64,000 nucleotides of DNA from Eubacteriales bacterium. Lineage in GTDB: Bacteria > Bacillota > Clostridia > Tissierellales > GPF-1. The notes beneath the pieces are model-generated. The model ran no database searches. It had not been told where the DNA came from and worked only from the letters and a program-made list of their open reading frames with translations. Where the stretch lies: the NCBI GenBank assembly GCA_030625815.1, contig DAOUQF010000015.1, positions 1 through 64,000 on the forward strand. Direction: 5' to 3'. Every line of letters begins with the position of its first letter. The stretch's first letter is position 1. Positions 26,422 through 35,034 of the stretch are shown piece by piece. Position numbers and translations under genes: made by a program.

Positions 26422-27361
26422 ACGATATCTCTATCAAATTGAAAAAAAACTGCCGCAGAAAAACCGCGCTGATCTAGTCGAAGAACTCAAATCGAATCTG
26501 TATGATGAAATCGAAGGAAAATACGGAACCCATGAACCGACTGAAAAAGAAATCCTGCAATTTCTTCAAGAAAACGGCTCCCCAAGCGAAATCGCCTCGT
26601 CGTACCGTGGATCGCAGCAGGCCTTGATCGGCGGAACCCTCTATCCCATCTATCTCTTGGTCATCAAGATCACCTTGCTTGCAAGCATGATCGGGCTATT
26701 TGTTGCCACCAGCATCGCCATTGGATTTGGCAACCAAACTTTCTGGACTGGCATCGGTAGCCTATTGTCCACAATGTTTCAAACCGCGATTACCGCCGTG
26801 GGCATGGTAACCATTATCTTCGCCCTGATCGAACGATTTGTCGATCCGGATGAATTGAAGCAAAAACCCCAGGAGGATTCATGGAATCCCAAAAATCTGG
26901 CCGCGCTTCCTACGAAAAAGACTATGCTGAAACGCTGGGAGTCTATTGTTGCCATTGTCTTTTTGACCTTGCTGCTGATCGGATTTAATTTCTTCTCCGA
27001 TTCGATGGTCTGGCTATATTCGGCCAATCAAGCGCGGGTTGTATTGCCGATCTTCAATCAGGAGATCCTAACTCAATACCTGCCATGGCTCAACACATTT
27101 TGGATTGCAGCCCTGGTCTTTCATGTCATCCTCTTGATCCGAAACCGCTGGAACACCGGATTCCGATTGGTCAAGATTGGATTCGATTGGGCGGGGCTCG
27201 TCCTGTTCCTTTGGATCATATCCAATCCGACCCTCTTCACCCTGCAAGAAGGTCCGCTTCATGACCTATTTGCTTCCATGGCTCGAATCGGCATCGCTTT
27301 TATCATCGGCATCACCCTTCTAGAAACGGGCAGCACCCTATACAAGATCTTGAAACCATAA
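26405..27361 (+). CDS. HAAS-domain membrane protein
   Basis: 318 residues. The N-terminal 75 residues (IERYLYQIEKKLPQKNRADL and the EKEILQFLQENGSPSEIA segment) form the HAAS/DUF1700 helical domain found next to PadR regulators. At least six hydrophobic segments follow, in two groups separated by a charged loop. The function is unknown; it may sense envelope state and signal to the overlapping PadR protein. Confidence 0.8.
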   Translation: MKNWIERYLYQIEKKLPQKNRADLVEELKSNLYDEIEGKYGTHEPTEKEILQFLQENGSPSEIASSYRGSQQALIGGTLYPIYLLVIKITLLASMIGLFVATSIAIGFGNQTFWTGIGSLLSTMFQTAITAVGMVTIIFALIERFVDPDELKQKPQEDSWNPKNLAALPTKKTMLKRWESIVAIVFLTLLLIGFNFFSDSMVWLYSANQARVVLPIFNQEILTQYLPWLNTFWIAALVFHVILLIRNRWNTGFRLVKIGFDWAGLVLFLWIISNPTLFTLQEGPLHDLFASMARIGIAFIIGITLLETGSTLYKILKP

Positions 27362-27421
27362 AAAAAGCAGACACCATGAACTGTCTCCTGCAAGGGAAGC
27401 ATATCATCGTGTCTGCTTTTC
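27360..27421. terminator. Terminator between convergent genes
   Basis: AAAAGCAGACAC pairs with GTGTCTGCTTTT across a long internal loop. Confidence 0.7.
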
Positions 27422-27441
27422 TGATTTTTCTTTTGATCTTT

Positions 27442-28083
27442 TTACAATCGCTCAATGGCGTCTAAAAACATCTCAAGGGGCTGATCGCCAACCAACTCTT
27501 CCGTTCCATTAATCACAATCTTCGGCACTCCGGATACATTGTATTGATCCGACAATTCCGAGAAGGTTTGCGCTTCAATCATTTCAGCGCGGACATTTAG
27601 ATTTTCCAGCGCCAATTTATGCGCCTTGGAAACCGCACCAGGGCAATGCGGGCAACCCAGGGTAACAAATACCTTGATATCAATCGGCTTGTCGATCTTC
27701 GCTACACGCTCGGCAAAAACCTCCGGCAATTTCTCTCCGGAACCCGATACTTCCAAAAGTCCCGAAATAAAAGAGTTGATTTCATGACCGCCAGGAAGTC
27801 CATTAAACTGAATACCGTAATCCTTTCGGCCTTCTCCAAGAAGTACGATTGCCGGTGCACGTTTTACCTGAAGGGTTTCCGCAAGCTCCGCATCGTCCTT
27901 TAGATCGTATACTTCCAGCTTGATCTTCTCATTGATCCCAGACATCTCCGCCATAAAGCTTTTTGTGTCTTCACAGGTTTCGCACATTTCCTTTGTGGCA
28001 AACAAGGCGACAATCACCTCTTTTTTCATCGGCTCAAAAACCTCTTCCAGTTGCTTTTTAATTTCCTCATTCAAAAATGTCAT
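27442..28083 (-). CDS. Protein disulfide oxidoreductase with two thioredoxin folds
   Basis: 213 residues, two tandem thioredoxin-like domains, as in the PDO/AhpF-N group. The first domain has CETC (near residue 34) and the second has CPHC (near residue 144); GVPKIVING in domain 2 is the cis-Pro loop. It is overlapped by the thioredoxin reductase stop codon (TAATG), so the pair is translationally coupled: the reductase is the likely electron donor for disulfide reduction in the cytoplasm. Confidence 0.85.
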   Translation of the reverse strand: MTFLNEEIKKQLEEVFEPMKKEVIVALFATKEMCETCEDTKSFMAEMSGINEKIKLEVYDLKDDAELAETLQVKRAPAIVLLGEGRKDYGIQFNGLPGGHEINSFISGLLEVSGSGEKLPEVFAERVAKIDKPIDIKVFVTLGCPHCPGAVSKAHKLALENLNVRAEMIEAQTFSELSDQYNVSGVPKIVINGTEELVGDQPLEMFLDAIERL

Positions 28084-29054
28084 TATTCTTCCTCCTTTAA
28101 GGTATTGATATATTCATTCGCAGTCAAAGCCGCCTTTGCGCCTTCTCCTGCGGATATTACAATCTGCTTATACGGCATGTCAGTCACATCGCCCGCCGCG
28201 AAAATACCGGCTTGACTGGTTTCACAACGCGCATTCACTCCAATCTCTCCACGCCCATTTTGTTTCACCAAATCTTCAAAGACGCCCGAATTTGGCAAAT
28301 AGCCAATCTCGACAAAAAGTCCATTGCCAGGAATCTTGACAACCTCTTCCGATTCCTTGTCCAAAGCGTTGATATGGCTGACAAGGCCCTCGCCTTCCAC
28401 CGATTGAATCTGTGTATTGAGGTGGATGCTCACATTTTCTTTCTTCCTTAACTGATCCACAAGGATCTGATCCGCCCGAAATTGACTGCGGTGGACCAAT
28501 GCAACGTGATTCGCAATTTTCGCCAAATCAATCGCCGCCTCGACTGCGCTATTGCCGCCGCCGGCAACAATCACATCCATTCCTGCAAACAACGGACCGT
28601 CGCAAATGGCGCAATAGGCAACTCCGCGTCCCAAGAATTCCTTCTCGCCGGGAACATTCAACATTCGAGGCTTGCTTCCCGTTGCAAGGATCACGGCTTT
28701 TGCCTGGAAGACCTCACCGATATTGGTGTGTATCTTCTTGATCCTTCCCGTTTCAATCCCCGTGATCTGCAAATGCTCCTTCACAGGCACCTTCAATTCT
28801 TCCACATGGGCTTGGAATTTTTTCATCAATCCCTCGCCGGTTTCCGAAGGGAATCCCAAATAGTTTTCAACACTGGATGTATCGAGAACTTGACCCCCCA
28901 GACGCTCCGCCAAGATGCCGACCGACAAGCCTTTTCGCTTCGCGTACAGGGCTGCATTCAATCCAGCCGGTCCTCCGCCAACGATCAGCACATCGTAAAT
29001 TGTTTCTGGCGTCACCACCGGCGCCTTTGGTTTTGTTTGTAAATTAAACTCCAT
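28083..29054 (-). CDS. trxB: Thioredoxin reductase-type flavoprotein
   Basis: 323 residues. FAD-binding GGGPAGLNAALYAKRKG, the redox-active CAIC (near residue 150), NAD(P)-binding GGGNSAVEAAIDLA and a C-terminal GIFAAGDVTD. It passes electrons from NAD(P)H to the coupled PDO-type protein downstream. AGGAGG lies before the ATG; an inverted repeat of the transposase element begins only 14 bp upstream of the start, so the promoter must lie in or beyond that element. Confidence 0.93.
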   Translation of the reverse strand: MEFNLQTKPKAPVVTPETIYDVLIVGGGPAGLNAALYAKRKGLSVGILAERLGGQVLDTSSVENYLGFPSETGEGLMKKFQAHVEELKVPVKEHLQITGIETGRIKKIHTNIGEVFQAKAVILATGSKPRMLNVPGEKEFLGRGVAYCAICDGPLFAGMDVIVAGGGNSAVEAAIDLAKIANHVALVHRSQFRADQILVDQLRKKENVSIHLNTQIQSVEGEGLVSHINALDKESEEVVKIPGNGLFVEIGYLPNSGVFEDLVKQNGRGEIGVNARCETSQAGIFAAGDVTDMPYKQIVISAGEGAKAALTANEYINTLKEEE

Positions 29055-29099
29055 GTCTTCCTCCTTAGGGACGTTACTTGAATATCATTTCAAAAGAAT

Positions 29100-29837
29100 C
29101 TAGCGATTGATAATCTTGCACACCGCCGACTCGCTAAGTCCAAATATCTCGCCAATGGCACGCAGCGAAAGGGTCGATTCTCTTCGAATCTTAAGAATCA
29201 TTTCATTGCGCAATTCCTTTTCAGCAATCAAGGCATCCAATGAGATTCCACTTTTCTCCGCTCGCAGGCGAAGTGCAGCTTCCACTTCTTTCCGTGTGCG
29301 ATGGCAGGTTCCGCCGCGTTCACAAAGCGGAAGATTCCGATCGCATACCGCATCGCTTTCCTTTTCGTTTATCAGGTAAGGGCGGTAGGTGTCCTGATTG
29401 GGAATCGGATCCAAAAGTTCGGACAACCGCTCGCCTTTGAGCAGTACCGAAAACTGATTCCACGCACAATGCTTTTCTTTCCCATATACCGATTGTGCCG
29501 TTTCAAGCAATCCGCGATAATCCTGAATCAATTGACTCTTGTATCGATCCTTATATAGTTTTCCCTCACATTTGGCATACATCGCATATCGAATATTTAA
29601 CGCCTTCATCACCTTGGAGAGATCGGATCCATTGTCATAGATCAACAGCCGATACCCGTCGGCAGCAAGCAGGCAATATCCGTACAGGTGAAAATCGAAT
29701 TTTTCTTTCACCTTCTTGACGATTGCCAAAAAGGCGGTTCGGTCCCGATCATCTCGAAACAGGGGCTGAATAGTGCCGCTGGTTTGAGTAATCAAATAGG
29801 TTCCATACAATATCTTTTCTCTCGCTTTTCTCGCCAT
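29100..29837 (-). CDS. REP-associated transposase (RAYT/Y1_Tnp) relative lacking the HUH motif
   Basis: 245 residues. The general layout follows IS200-like REP-associated transposases: YGTYLITQ start, a YGYCLL strand, SKVMKALNIRYAMYAK, and LYKDRYKSQLI. The strand that normally reads NHVHLL reads ADGYRLLI, so both metal-binding His are missing. The C-terminus carries SLRAIGEIFGLSESAVCKII, a helix-turn-helix. The protein is therefore either inactive or turned to DNA binding. It lies inside 14-bp inverted repeats. Confidence 0.7.
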   Translation of the reverse strand: MARKAREKILYGTYLITQTSGTIQPLFRDDRDRTAFLAIVKKVKEKFDFHLYGYCLLAADGYRLLIYDNGSDLSKVMKALNIRYAMYAKCEGKLYKDRYKSQLIQDYRGLLETAQSVYGKEKHCAWNQFSVLLKGERLSELLDPIPNQDTYRPYLINEKESDAVCDRNLPLCERGGTCHRTRKEVEAALRLRAEKSGISLDALIAEKELRNEMILKIRRESTLSLRAIGEIFGLSESAVCKIINR

Positions 29838-29865
29838 ATTCGCCTCCCGTGTCCATAGTATAGCA

Positions 29866-29896
29866 GGGACGGTACTTTCCTGTCAAGTAACGTCCC
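29866..29896. repeat. REP-like hairpin at the element's right end
   Basis: GGGACG-G-TACTT pairs with AAGTA-A-CGTCCC across a TCCTGTC-type loop, one mismatch. It resembles the palindromes recognised by REP-type transposases. Confidence 0.6.
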
Positions 29897-29988
29897 CAAC
29901 TTTTTTTCCTAATCCTCTGAATTCTTTCCTTGCGTTTGTTATACTAAAGAGGTTATCATGAATTTTTAGATGATTTGGAGTGAATATC

Positions 29989-32900
29989 ATGAATACAGAG
30001 TGGACAAATCTGCTTATACAAGGCTTGGCCGGTGGAATCACCGGATACGTCACAAACAACTATGCACTGAATATGTTGTTTCACGAATACACCCCCTTGA
30101 AACTTGGGGGCGTTATCAAAAAAACAAAAACTGAATTTATCGCTGCGATCAGTGAATTGGTGGAGAAGGATCTTTTAAGTCCCTCCCATCTAAAATCCGA
30201 GATCTTGAAGGACGAATCCCTCGAGGAATGGAATCATCTGTTCGCTTCCCTTTGGGACGAATTTTTTCAGGCCGAATTCCAAAAGAAACCGATTCAAGAG
30301 ATTCCAGGGGTGCAAAAGGCGTTGCCGATTTGGATCAATTCCCTTGTGGAGGATGGACTTCGTCCCCTGCAAAACGGCAGCTTATCCATACCGGAAACAA
30401 AACTCGGATCCCTTTTATCCAAGGGCGCTTTTTCTTTTCTCTTTAAGCGCTTGATCACACAATCCATTGCCGAAGCGCAACAGGGCAATATGCTCGATTC
30501 ATTCGTTGTTTCCCTCACCTCTCCCCTGAACGGAAAATCGCTCTCTGATTTTCTTTCAACGGACGAGATTGAGACCCTTGAAAATACCCTGCAAGGGATT
30601 TTAGCGAAGGGAACGAGCGCGATCCAAGAGGATCCATCCCTGCTGACAGCCGCTCTGGCGCAACTGAGCGATTCAGAAGAGATTCCAGCACTTCTCGCAC
30701 ACTGGGAAGCCGCATGGGGCAATCAGCCTCTATCAGCCCGACTCTTGCCGGAACAACGGGATGAATGGGCGAATCTTCTTCATCGGTTACTTATCTTTAA
30801 CTTGGAGCCGAATGCACTTGACGCTTTTGCAACGCAAATACGCGAGTCTCTGGCTTCCTCAGCCCTGCTTAACCAACCGATTACAGACTGGTTTGAGGAG
30901 GAAACACAAGGTTCCATGGAAAATTTCTTCCATATAAGCTATGAAAACGCCTTTGATCAATTCCAGGGTTTTCTTGCAGATCATGAGGATGATCTTCGAG
31001 AAAGACTGAAGCGCGCAGCTCAAACCGAATTAAATCAGCAATCCGGCATGCTGGCCTCCATGATTCAAGGACCGCTCTTCTCCTATCTGGATAAGATGAA
31101 GATCCCAGAACTCGTTGAAGGATTCAGAGCCGCAGGAGAAACGCAAATCAAAGACTACCTGTCCACCCATCCTGTCTCCGACTGGATGCCGCTGCCGTCT
31201 CAGAAGGCCGTTGTTTCCATCCTTCAAGCCGGACTGATTGGCATTGACGAGCAATTGGAAGACCTGATTGAAAAAGGACTCTCGAAAACACCGATCCAAC
31301 TTCTGGGCTCCGACTGGGCGACGCACTACAATCAAAAGGGGAAATACAAGCTTGTAGAGCTCGCTTCCGCTATTGGCATCGAAAAGCTTTCGGATCAAGA
31401 AGCACAAGACAGGTTTTTATCCACCACCCTTCGCCGCCTGATCGATCAACCGTGGAGCGAGAAAGCCTGCATCGAACTATTGAGCACTATGAAAAAATTG
31501 AACCTTCAGCCTGTGCAGCAGGCTATCATCTCTCTTGATGACAATCTCTATGACACGATCAAGGAGAAGTCGATTCCAAGCGAAATCTGGCAGTCCATCC
31601 TGAAAAATCCAAACCTGCAAGCCTCTTTGGAAAAGCAGGGGATCGATCTGATGGATCGCCAGATTCAACAACCCCTCGATCACTTTCTCTCGCGATTCAA
31701 CCAGATTGAATCACGGGATGCTTTCGGAGACCGATTGATCGGAATGATTGAATCCCATGGTGAAACCTTTCTGGAAGGAAAGGTTCAGGAATTGGTAAAA
31801 ACAAATCTGCAATCGCGTGACGAAGAAGAAATTGTAGAACTTGCTCACGACTTCATTGGACGGGAACTGCAACCCATCACAAAATTCGGTTTCCTTCTTG
31901 GGGTGATCGCAGGAATCGCGATGGCGCTCTTCCCCTTGCCGCGCACCCTGATGATTGGACCTGTCGATCTCTTCCCCATCGGCGTTTTCGCCTGCGTTGG
32001 AGTAATCACAAACTGGATTGCCTTGCAAATGATCTTCAAACCGTACAAGGAGATTCGCTGGCTGAAAAAAGTTCCGTTTTTTAGGCATTTCGCCCATGGC
32101 TATCTGCTGAAAAATCAACGAGTGTTTGCCGAAAATTTGGCTCAATTCGTCGACGAGTCCCTGTTGAACCGTAATATGATTCAACAGCTATTCTCCGATC
32201 AGAAGAAGAATCTCAAGCAACGCTGGATGGATTGGCTTCCCACACGGATTTCTTCCTGGTTACAATCCGGAGTTGAAAAGGGACATGGGGAATTGGCTTC
32301 CGCCTTTACCGATCAAATTCAAACGACCCTGACCGCTCACGCAGCGGATTGGAGCACTTCCATCACCGAAGGCTTGAGGGAACGGCCGATCCCCTTGGAT
32401 AACAAGAACCTGCAACTCTGGTTTGAGGATAACGGCACCCCATTGATTCAAAAGGGATGGAGCAAATGGCAGGAAACCCATCGGGACGAACCCTTGTCCT
32501 CATTGATTTCGACCGAGGTCATTTCCGCCACACTCCAGCCCCTCTTGCAAAAACAAGTAGGCACGGTCCCCGTGCATTTGCTTTGGGAGAACAGCGAGCA
32601 GATCCTTGAACACATCCTAGTCTCCCAACTCACCCTGAAAAGGAATGATTGCCTGGGAAACTTCCTATTCGGAATTCCTGCCAATCTCCTTCGAGATCGG
32701 CAAAAACAACTGATGAATTCACTGCTTGTTCGCGGGCAAAACAGCTTGCAAGATCAAGAGCAGACCATCGCCAACCGCTTGAATCAATCCGTTCAAGGGC
32801 AATTAAATTTCTTGCAACGGGGCGGCTTTGTCTTAATGGGCGGACCCGCCTTGCTCGAAAAAATTCTTCACCGCGCCTTGTTTGTTGAATTGCCGGATTT

Positions 32901-33786
32901 TCTTAATGAAAACGCCGATTCCTTGACCCACGCCTTCGACCCGGTCATCGAAGACAGTCTCACAAGACAGCCGTCCGCGGATTGGAGACTGACAAAACCC
33001 GCAGAGAAATCCATTGGAGACATGGGAAAATCCATTTTTCATCAAATGCCTTCCCTTCAAGAAGCACTTCCTTTAACCGAGGAAAGGCTGAGTGATTTCG
33101 TCCGCGCCCTGATCCAAAAAGAAGAAACTTGGTTGGTGCCCGCATTGGCACGGGGGTTCAGTACCTTGTCTCAACCCGTGTTGGAACCGATCACGATTCA
33201 TGATTTGCTGACAATTCTGCCGATTGAGGGAAATGCAGCTATTCTGAAAATCCTCTCTTCATCGCCGGATTACCAGGCAAATATCAAAGAAGGCTGGCGT
33301 CAGATTACCCATACCCTGGGTAGAAATACAGTGATCGGCGATTGGATCCCCGCATCCCTTATGGCAGAGCAATTGAAGTCCCTGCTTACCCTTATGGGAT
33401 CGGATCCAGCCTACACTGCACTTTTTCAAGAAATGATTGAAACAGCAATTCCCGGACTCACCCGTCACCTTGGCGCAAATGCCAATTTAATGGAATGGTT
33501 GTCCGAGAATAGCTTCGATCCGCTATACCGTGCGACTCACGCGCATTTGCCGGCATTGCTGTCAACCTTGTCCTTTCAGGAACATATCGTGCATGAAGTG
33601 GATGCCCTTTCTCCACAGGGGATTCACCAACTATTTCTTTCCTTCGCCGGAAAATACTTCTTGCGTTTGGAAATCTATGGACTGTTTGGCGCCGTTTTCG
33701 GCTTGCACCCAGTCCTTCCCGCCCTTGCCCTTGTCTCGGAAGGCTGGGAAACCATCAAACGAAAACAAAAAAAAGGAGTTTCCTAA
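29989..33786 (+). CDS. Giant DUF445 membrane protein with two DUF445 units
   Basis: 1265 residues from ATG 29989 (TTGGAG eight bases upstream; a GTG lies three codons before). DUF445 proteins usually have 200-450 residues. Here GGITGYVTNNYALNMLFHEY occurs at residues 15-40, and a second, full copy with two membrane segments and GVITNWIALQMIFKPYKEI occurs near 660-700. Long helical, Gln/Leu-rich stretches fill the rest, and the C-terminus has another hydrophobic hairpin. It is probably an envelope scaffold; the family function is unknown. The methyltransferase gene starts 4 bp after its stop. Confidence 0.8.
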   Translation: MNTEWTNLLIQGLAGGITGYVTNNYALNMLFHEYTPLKLGGVIKKTKTEFIAAISELVEKDLLSPSHLKSEILKDESLEEWNHLFASLWDEFFQAEFQKKPIQEIPGVQKALPIWINSLVEDGLRPLQNGSLSIPETKLGSLLSKGAFSFLFKRLITQSIAEAQQGNMLDSFVVSLTSPLNGKSLSDFLSTDEIETLENTLQGILAKGTSAIQEDPSLLTAALAQLSDSEEIPALLAHWEAAWGNQPLSARLLPEQRDEWANLLHRLLIFNLEPNALDAFATQIRESLASSALLNQPITDWFEEETQGSMENFFHISYENAFDQFQGFLADHEDDLRERLKRAAQTELNQQSGMLASMIQGPLFSYLDKMKIPELVEGFRAAGETQIKDYLSTHPVSDWMPLPSQKAVVSILQAGLIGIDEQLEDLIEKGLSKTPIQLLGSDWATHYNQKGKYKLVELASAIGIEKLSDQEAQDRFLSTTLRRLIDQPWSEKACIELLSTMKKLNLQPVQQAIISLDDNLYDTIKEKSIPSEIWQSILKNPNLQASLEKQGIDLMDRQIQQPLDHFLSRFNQIESRDAFGDRLIGMIESHGETFLEGKVQELVKTNLQSRDEEEIVELAHDFIGRELQPITKFGFLLGVIAGIAMALFPLPRTLMIGPVDLFPIGVFACVGVITNWIALQMIFKPYKEIRWLKKVPFFRHFAHGYLLKNQRVFAENLAQFVDESLLNRNMIQQLFSDQKKNLKQRWMDWLPTRISSWLQSGVEKGHGELASAFTDQIQTTLTAHAADWSTSITEGLRERPIPLDNKNLQLWFEDNGTPLIQKGWSKWQETHRDEPLSSLISTEVISATLQPLLQKQVGTVPVHLLWENSEQILEHILVSQLTLKRNDCLGNFLFGIPANLLRDRQKQLMNSLLVRGQNSLQDQEQTIANRLNQSVQGQLNFLQRGGFVLMGGPALLEKILHRALFVELPDFLNENADSLTHAFDPVIEDSLTRQPSADWRLTKPAEKSIGDMGKSIFHQMPSLQEALPLTEERLSDFVRALIQKEETWLVPALARGFSTLSQPVLEPITIHDLLTILPIEGNAAILKILSSSPDYQANIKEGWRQITHTLGRNTVIGDWIPASLMAEQLKSLLTLMGSDPAYTALFQEMIETAIPGLTRHLGANANLMEWLSENSFDPLYRATHAHLPALLSTLSFQEHIVHEVDALSPQGIHQLFLSFAGKYFLRLEIYGLFGAVFGLHPVLPALALVSEGWETIKRKQKKGVS

Positions 33787-33790
33787 ATCT

Positions 33791-34978
33791 ATGGAAAAAA
33801 ATTGCCAAGTAAAGAAAAATCACGAAACCAAATTTCGTCAAGGATATCCGCTACTCTTTCCGGAAGCGGTACGCACAACAGCCCCCCTTCAAAAAGAAGG
33901 TGAGATCTTTCGATTGACCAACAAGGCTGGAGAATTTCTTGCGAGAGGCTACTACGGCAAACAAAATAAAGGCCTTGGCTGGATTCTTACGCAAAAGGAA
34001 GAGGAGCAAATTGATTTCACCTTTTTCCTCCGCAAACTTTCCGCCGCTCTGGCACGCCGGCAAAAATTCTATTTTTCCGAAGAAACGACTGCCTTTCGCG
34101 TCTTTAACGGCGAAGGTGACGGAATCGGCGGACTGACCATCGATCATTACAACGGCTACTACCTGTTCCAATGGTACAGCAAGGGGATTTACGCCTTTCA
34201 CGAAGAGATCTATCGCGCTTTTTCTCAAATCACGGTTTCCAAGGGGATCTATCAAAAGCGACGATATCAAATTGGCGGCAAGGTAATCGAAGAGGATTCC
34301 TTTGTATCCGGTGAGCGTTTTGACCAAACATTTCCCGTACAAGAAAGTGGCGTTTCTCTAAACACAAACCTCAACGACGGTGCCATGACCGGCTTCTTCT
34401 TCGATCAACGCAATGTTCGAAAAAGAATCATGGAAATCTATGCCAGGAATCGACGCGTACTCAACACCTTTTCCTATACAGGCGCCTTTTCTGTATTTGC
34501 GGCTAAGGGCGGTGCGGTCAGTACAACCAGCATTGATCTGGCAAAGCGCAGCCTGGAAAAAACCAAGGATAATTTTATCCTTAACGGTCTCGACCTTGAC
34601 TCCAATGAAATCATTGTCGATGAAATTTCCGCTTATTTTGCCAGCGCCAAAGAAGAAGGGAAGCGCTTTGACTTGATTATTCTCGACCCGCCAAGCTACT
34701 CGCGGTCAAAGAATTTCAGTTTTAGCGCCCAAAAGGATTACACCGCCTTGGTCGAACAAGCCCTGCCAATCCTTGATACCAATGGGATCCTCATGGCTTC
34801 CACCAATTGCTCCCTGTTCGACATGAAAGAATTTCAGGAGATGGTGAAAAAGGGATTCCGCAAATTCAATCGGCGATATCGCGTATTGGAGAGTTTCCAG
34901 CTCCCAGCCGATTTTTCGGTTCACCCCCAGTTTCCAGAAGGAAACTACCTAAAGGTGATCTTTATTCAACATGTATAA
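33791..34978 (+). CDS. Class I rRNA methyltransferase (RlmI-like)
   Basis: 395 residues from ATG 33791; the frame opens at 33530 inside the DUF445 gene, which is rejected. N-terminal PUA-like region (about 1-80), then the central RFDQTFPVQESGVSLNTNLN segment, the SAM site LNTFSYTGAFSVFAAKGGA and catalytic-region DPPSYSRS. It resembles RlmI/YccW, which makes 5-methylcytosine in 23S rRNA; the specific base is not certain. GGAG lies 12 bases before the ATG, a long spacing. Confidence 0.85.
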   Translation: MEKNCQVKKNHETKFRQGYPLLFPEAVRTTAPLQKEGEIFRLTNKAGEFLARGYYGKQNKGLGWILTQKEEEQIDFTFFLRKLSAALARRQKFYFSEETTAFRVFNGEGDGIGGLTIDHYNGYYLFQWYSKGIYAFHEEIYRAFSQITVSKGIYQKRRYQIGGKVIEEDSFVSGERFDQTFPVQESGVSLNTNLNDGAMTGFFFDQRNVRKRIMEIYARNRRVLNTFSYTGAFSVFAAKGGAVSTTSIDLAKRSLEKTKDNFILNGLDLDSNEIIVDEISAYFASAKEEGKRFDLIILDPPSYSRSKNFSFSAQKDYTALVEQALPILDTNGILMASTNCSLFDMKEFQEMVKKGFRKFNRRYRVLESFQLPADFSVHPQFPEGNYLKVIFIQHV

Positions 34979-34992
34979 TAAAAAATCATATG

Positions 34993-35034
34993 AAAAGACG
35001 AAGCCAAGGGGAACATATCAAGGCTTCGTCTTTC
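34993..35034. terminator. Bidirectional terminator
   Basis: AAAGACGAAGCC pairs with GGCTTCGTCTTT between the convergent methyltransferase and hydrolase genes. Confidence 0.85.

Larger units (their letters stand above)
29068..29896 (-). mobile_element. Solo REP-type transposase element bounded by inverted repeats
   Basis: GGGACGTTACTTGA at 29068-29081 is perfectly inverted as TCAAGTAACGTCCC at 29883-29896; the transposase-like gene lies between. The right end is itself a hairpin (29866-29896). No target duplication could be recognised. It separates trxB from the DUF445 gene. Confidence 0.6.

Noticed and set aside
29980-33786. Large antisense open frames within the DUF445 gene and in the BMC operon
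   Set aside because: They lack ribosome binding sites and recognisable domains and are explained by codon bias of the real genes.
33530-33790. 87-codon N-terminal extension of the rRNA methyltransferase
   Set aside because: It overlaps the DUF445 gene in another frame and has no family similarity; the downstream ATG starts the homology.
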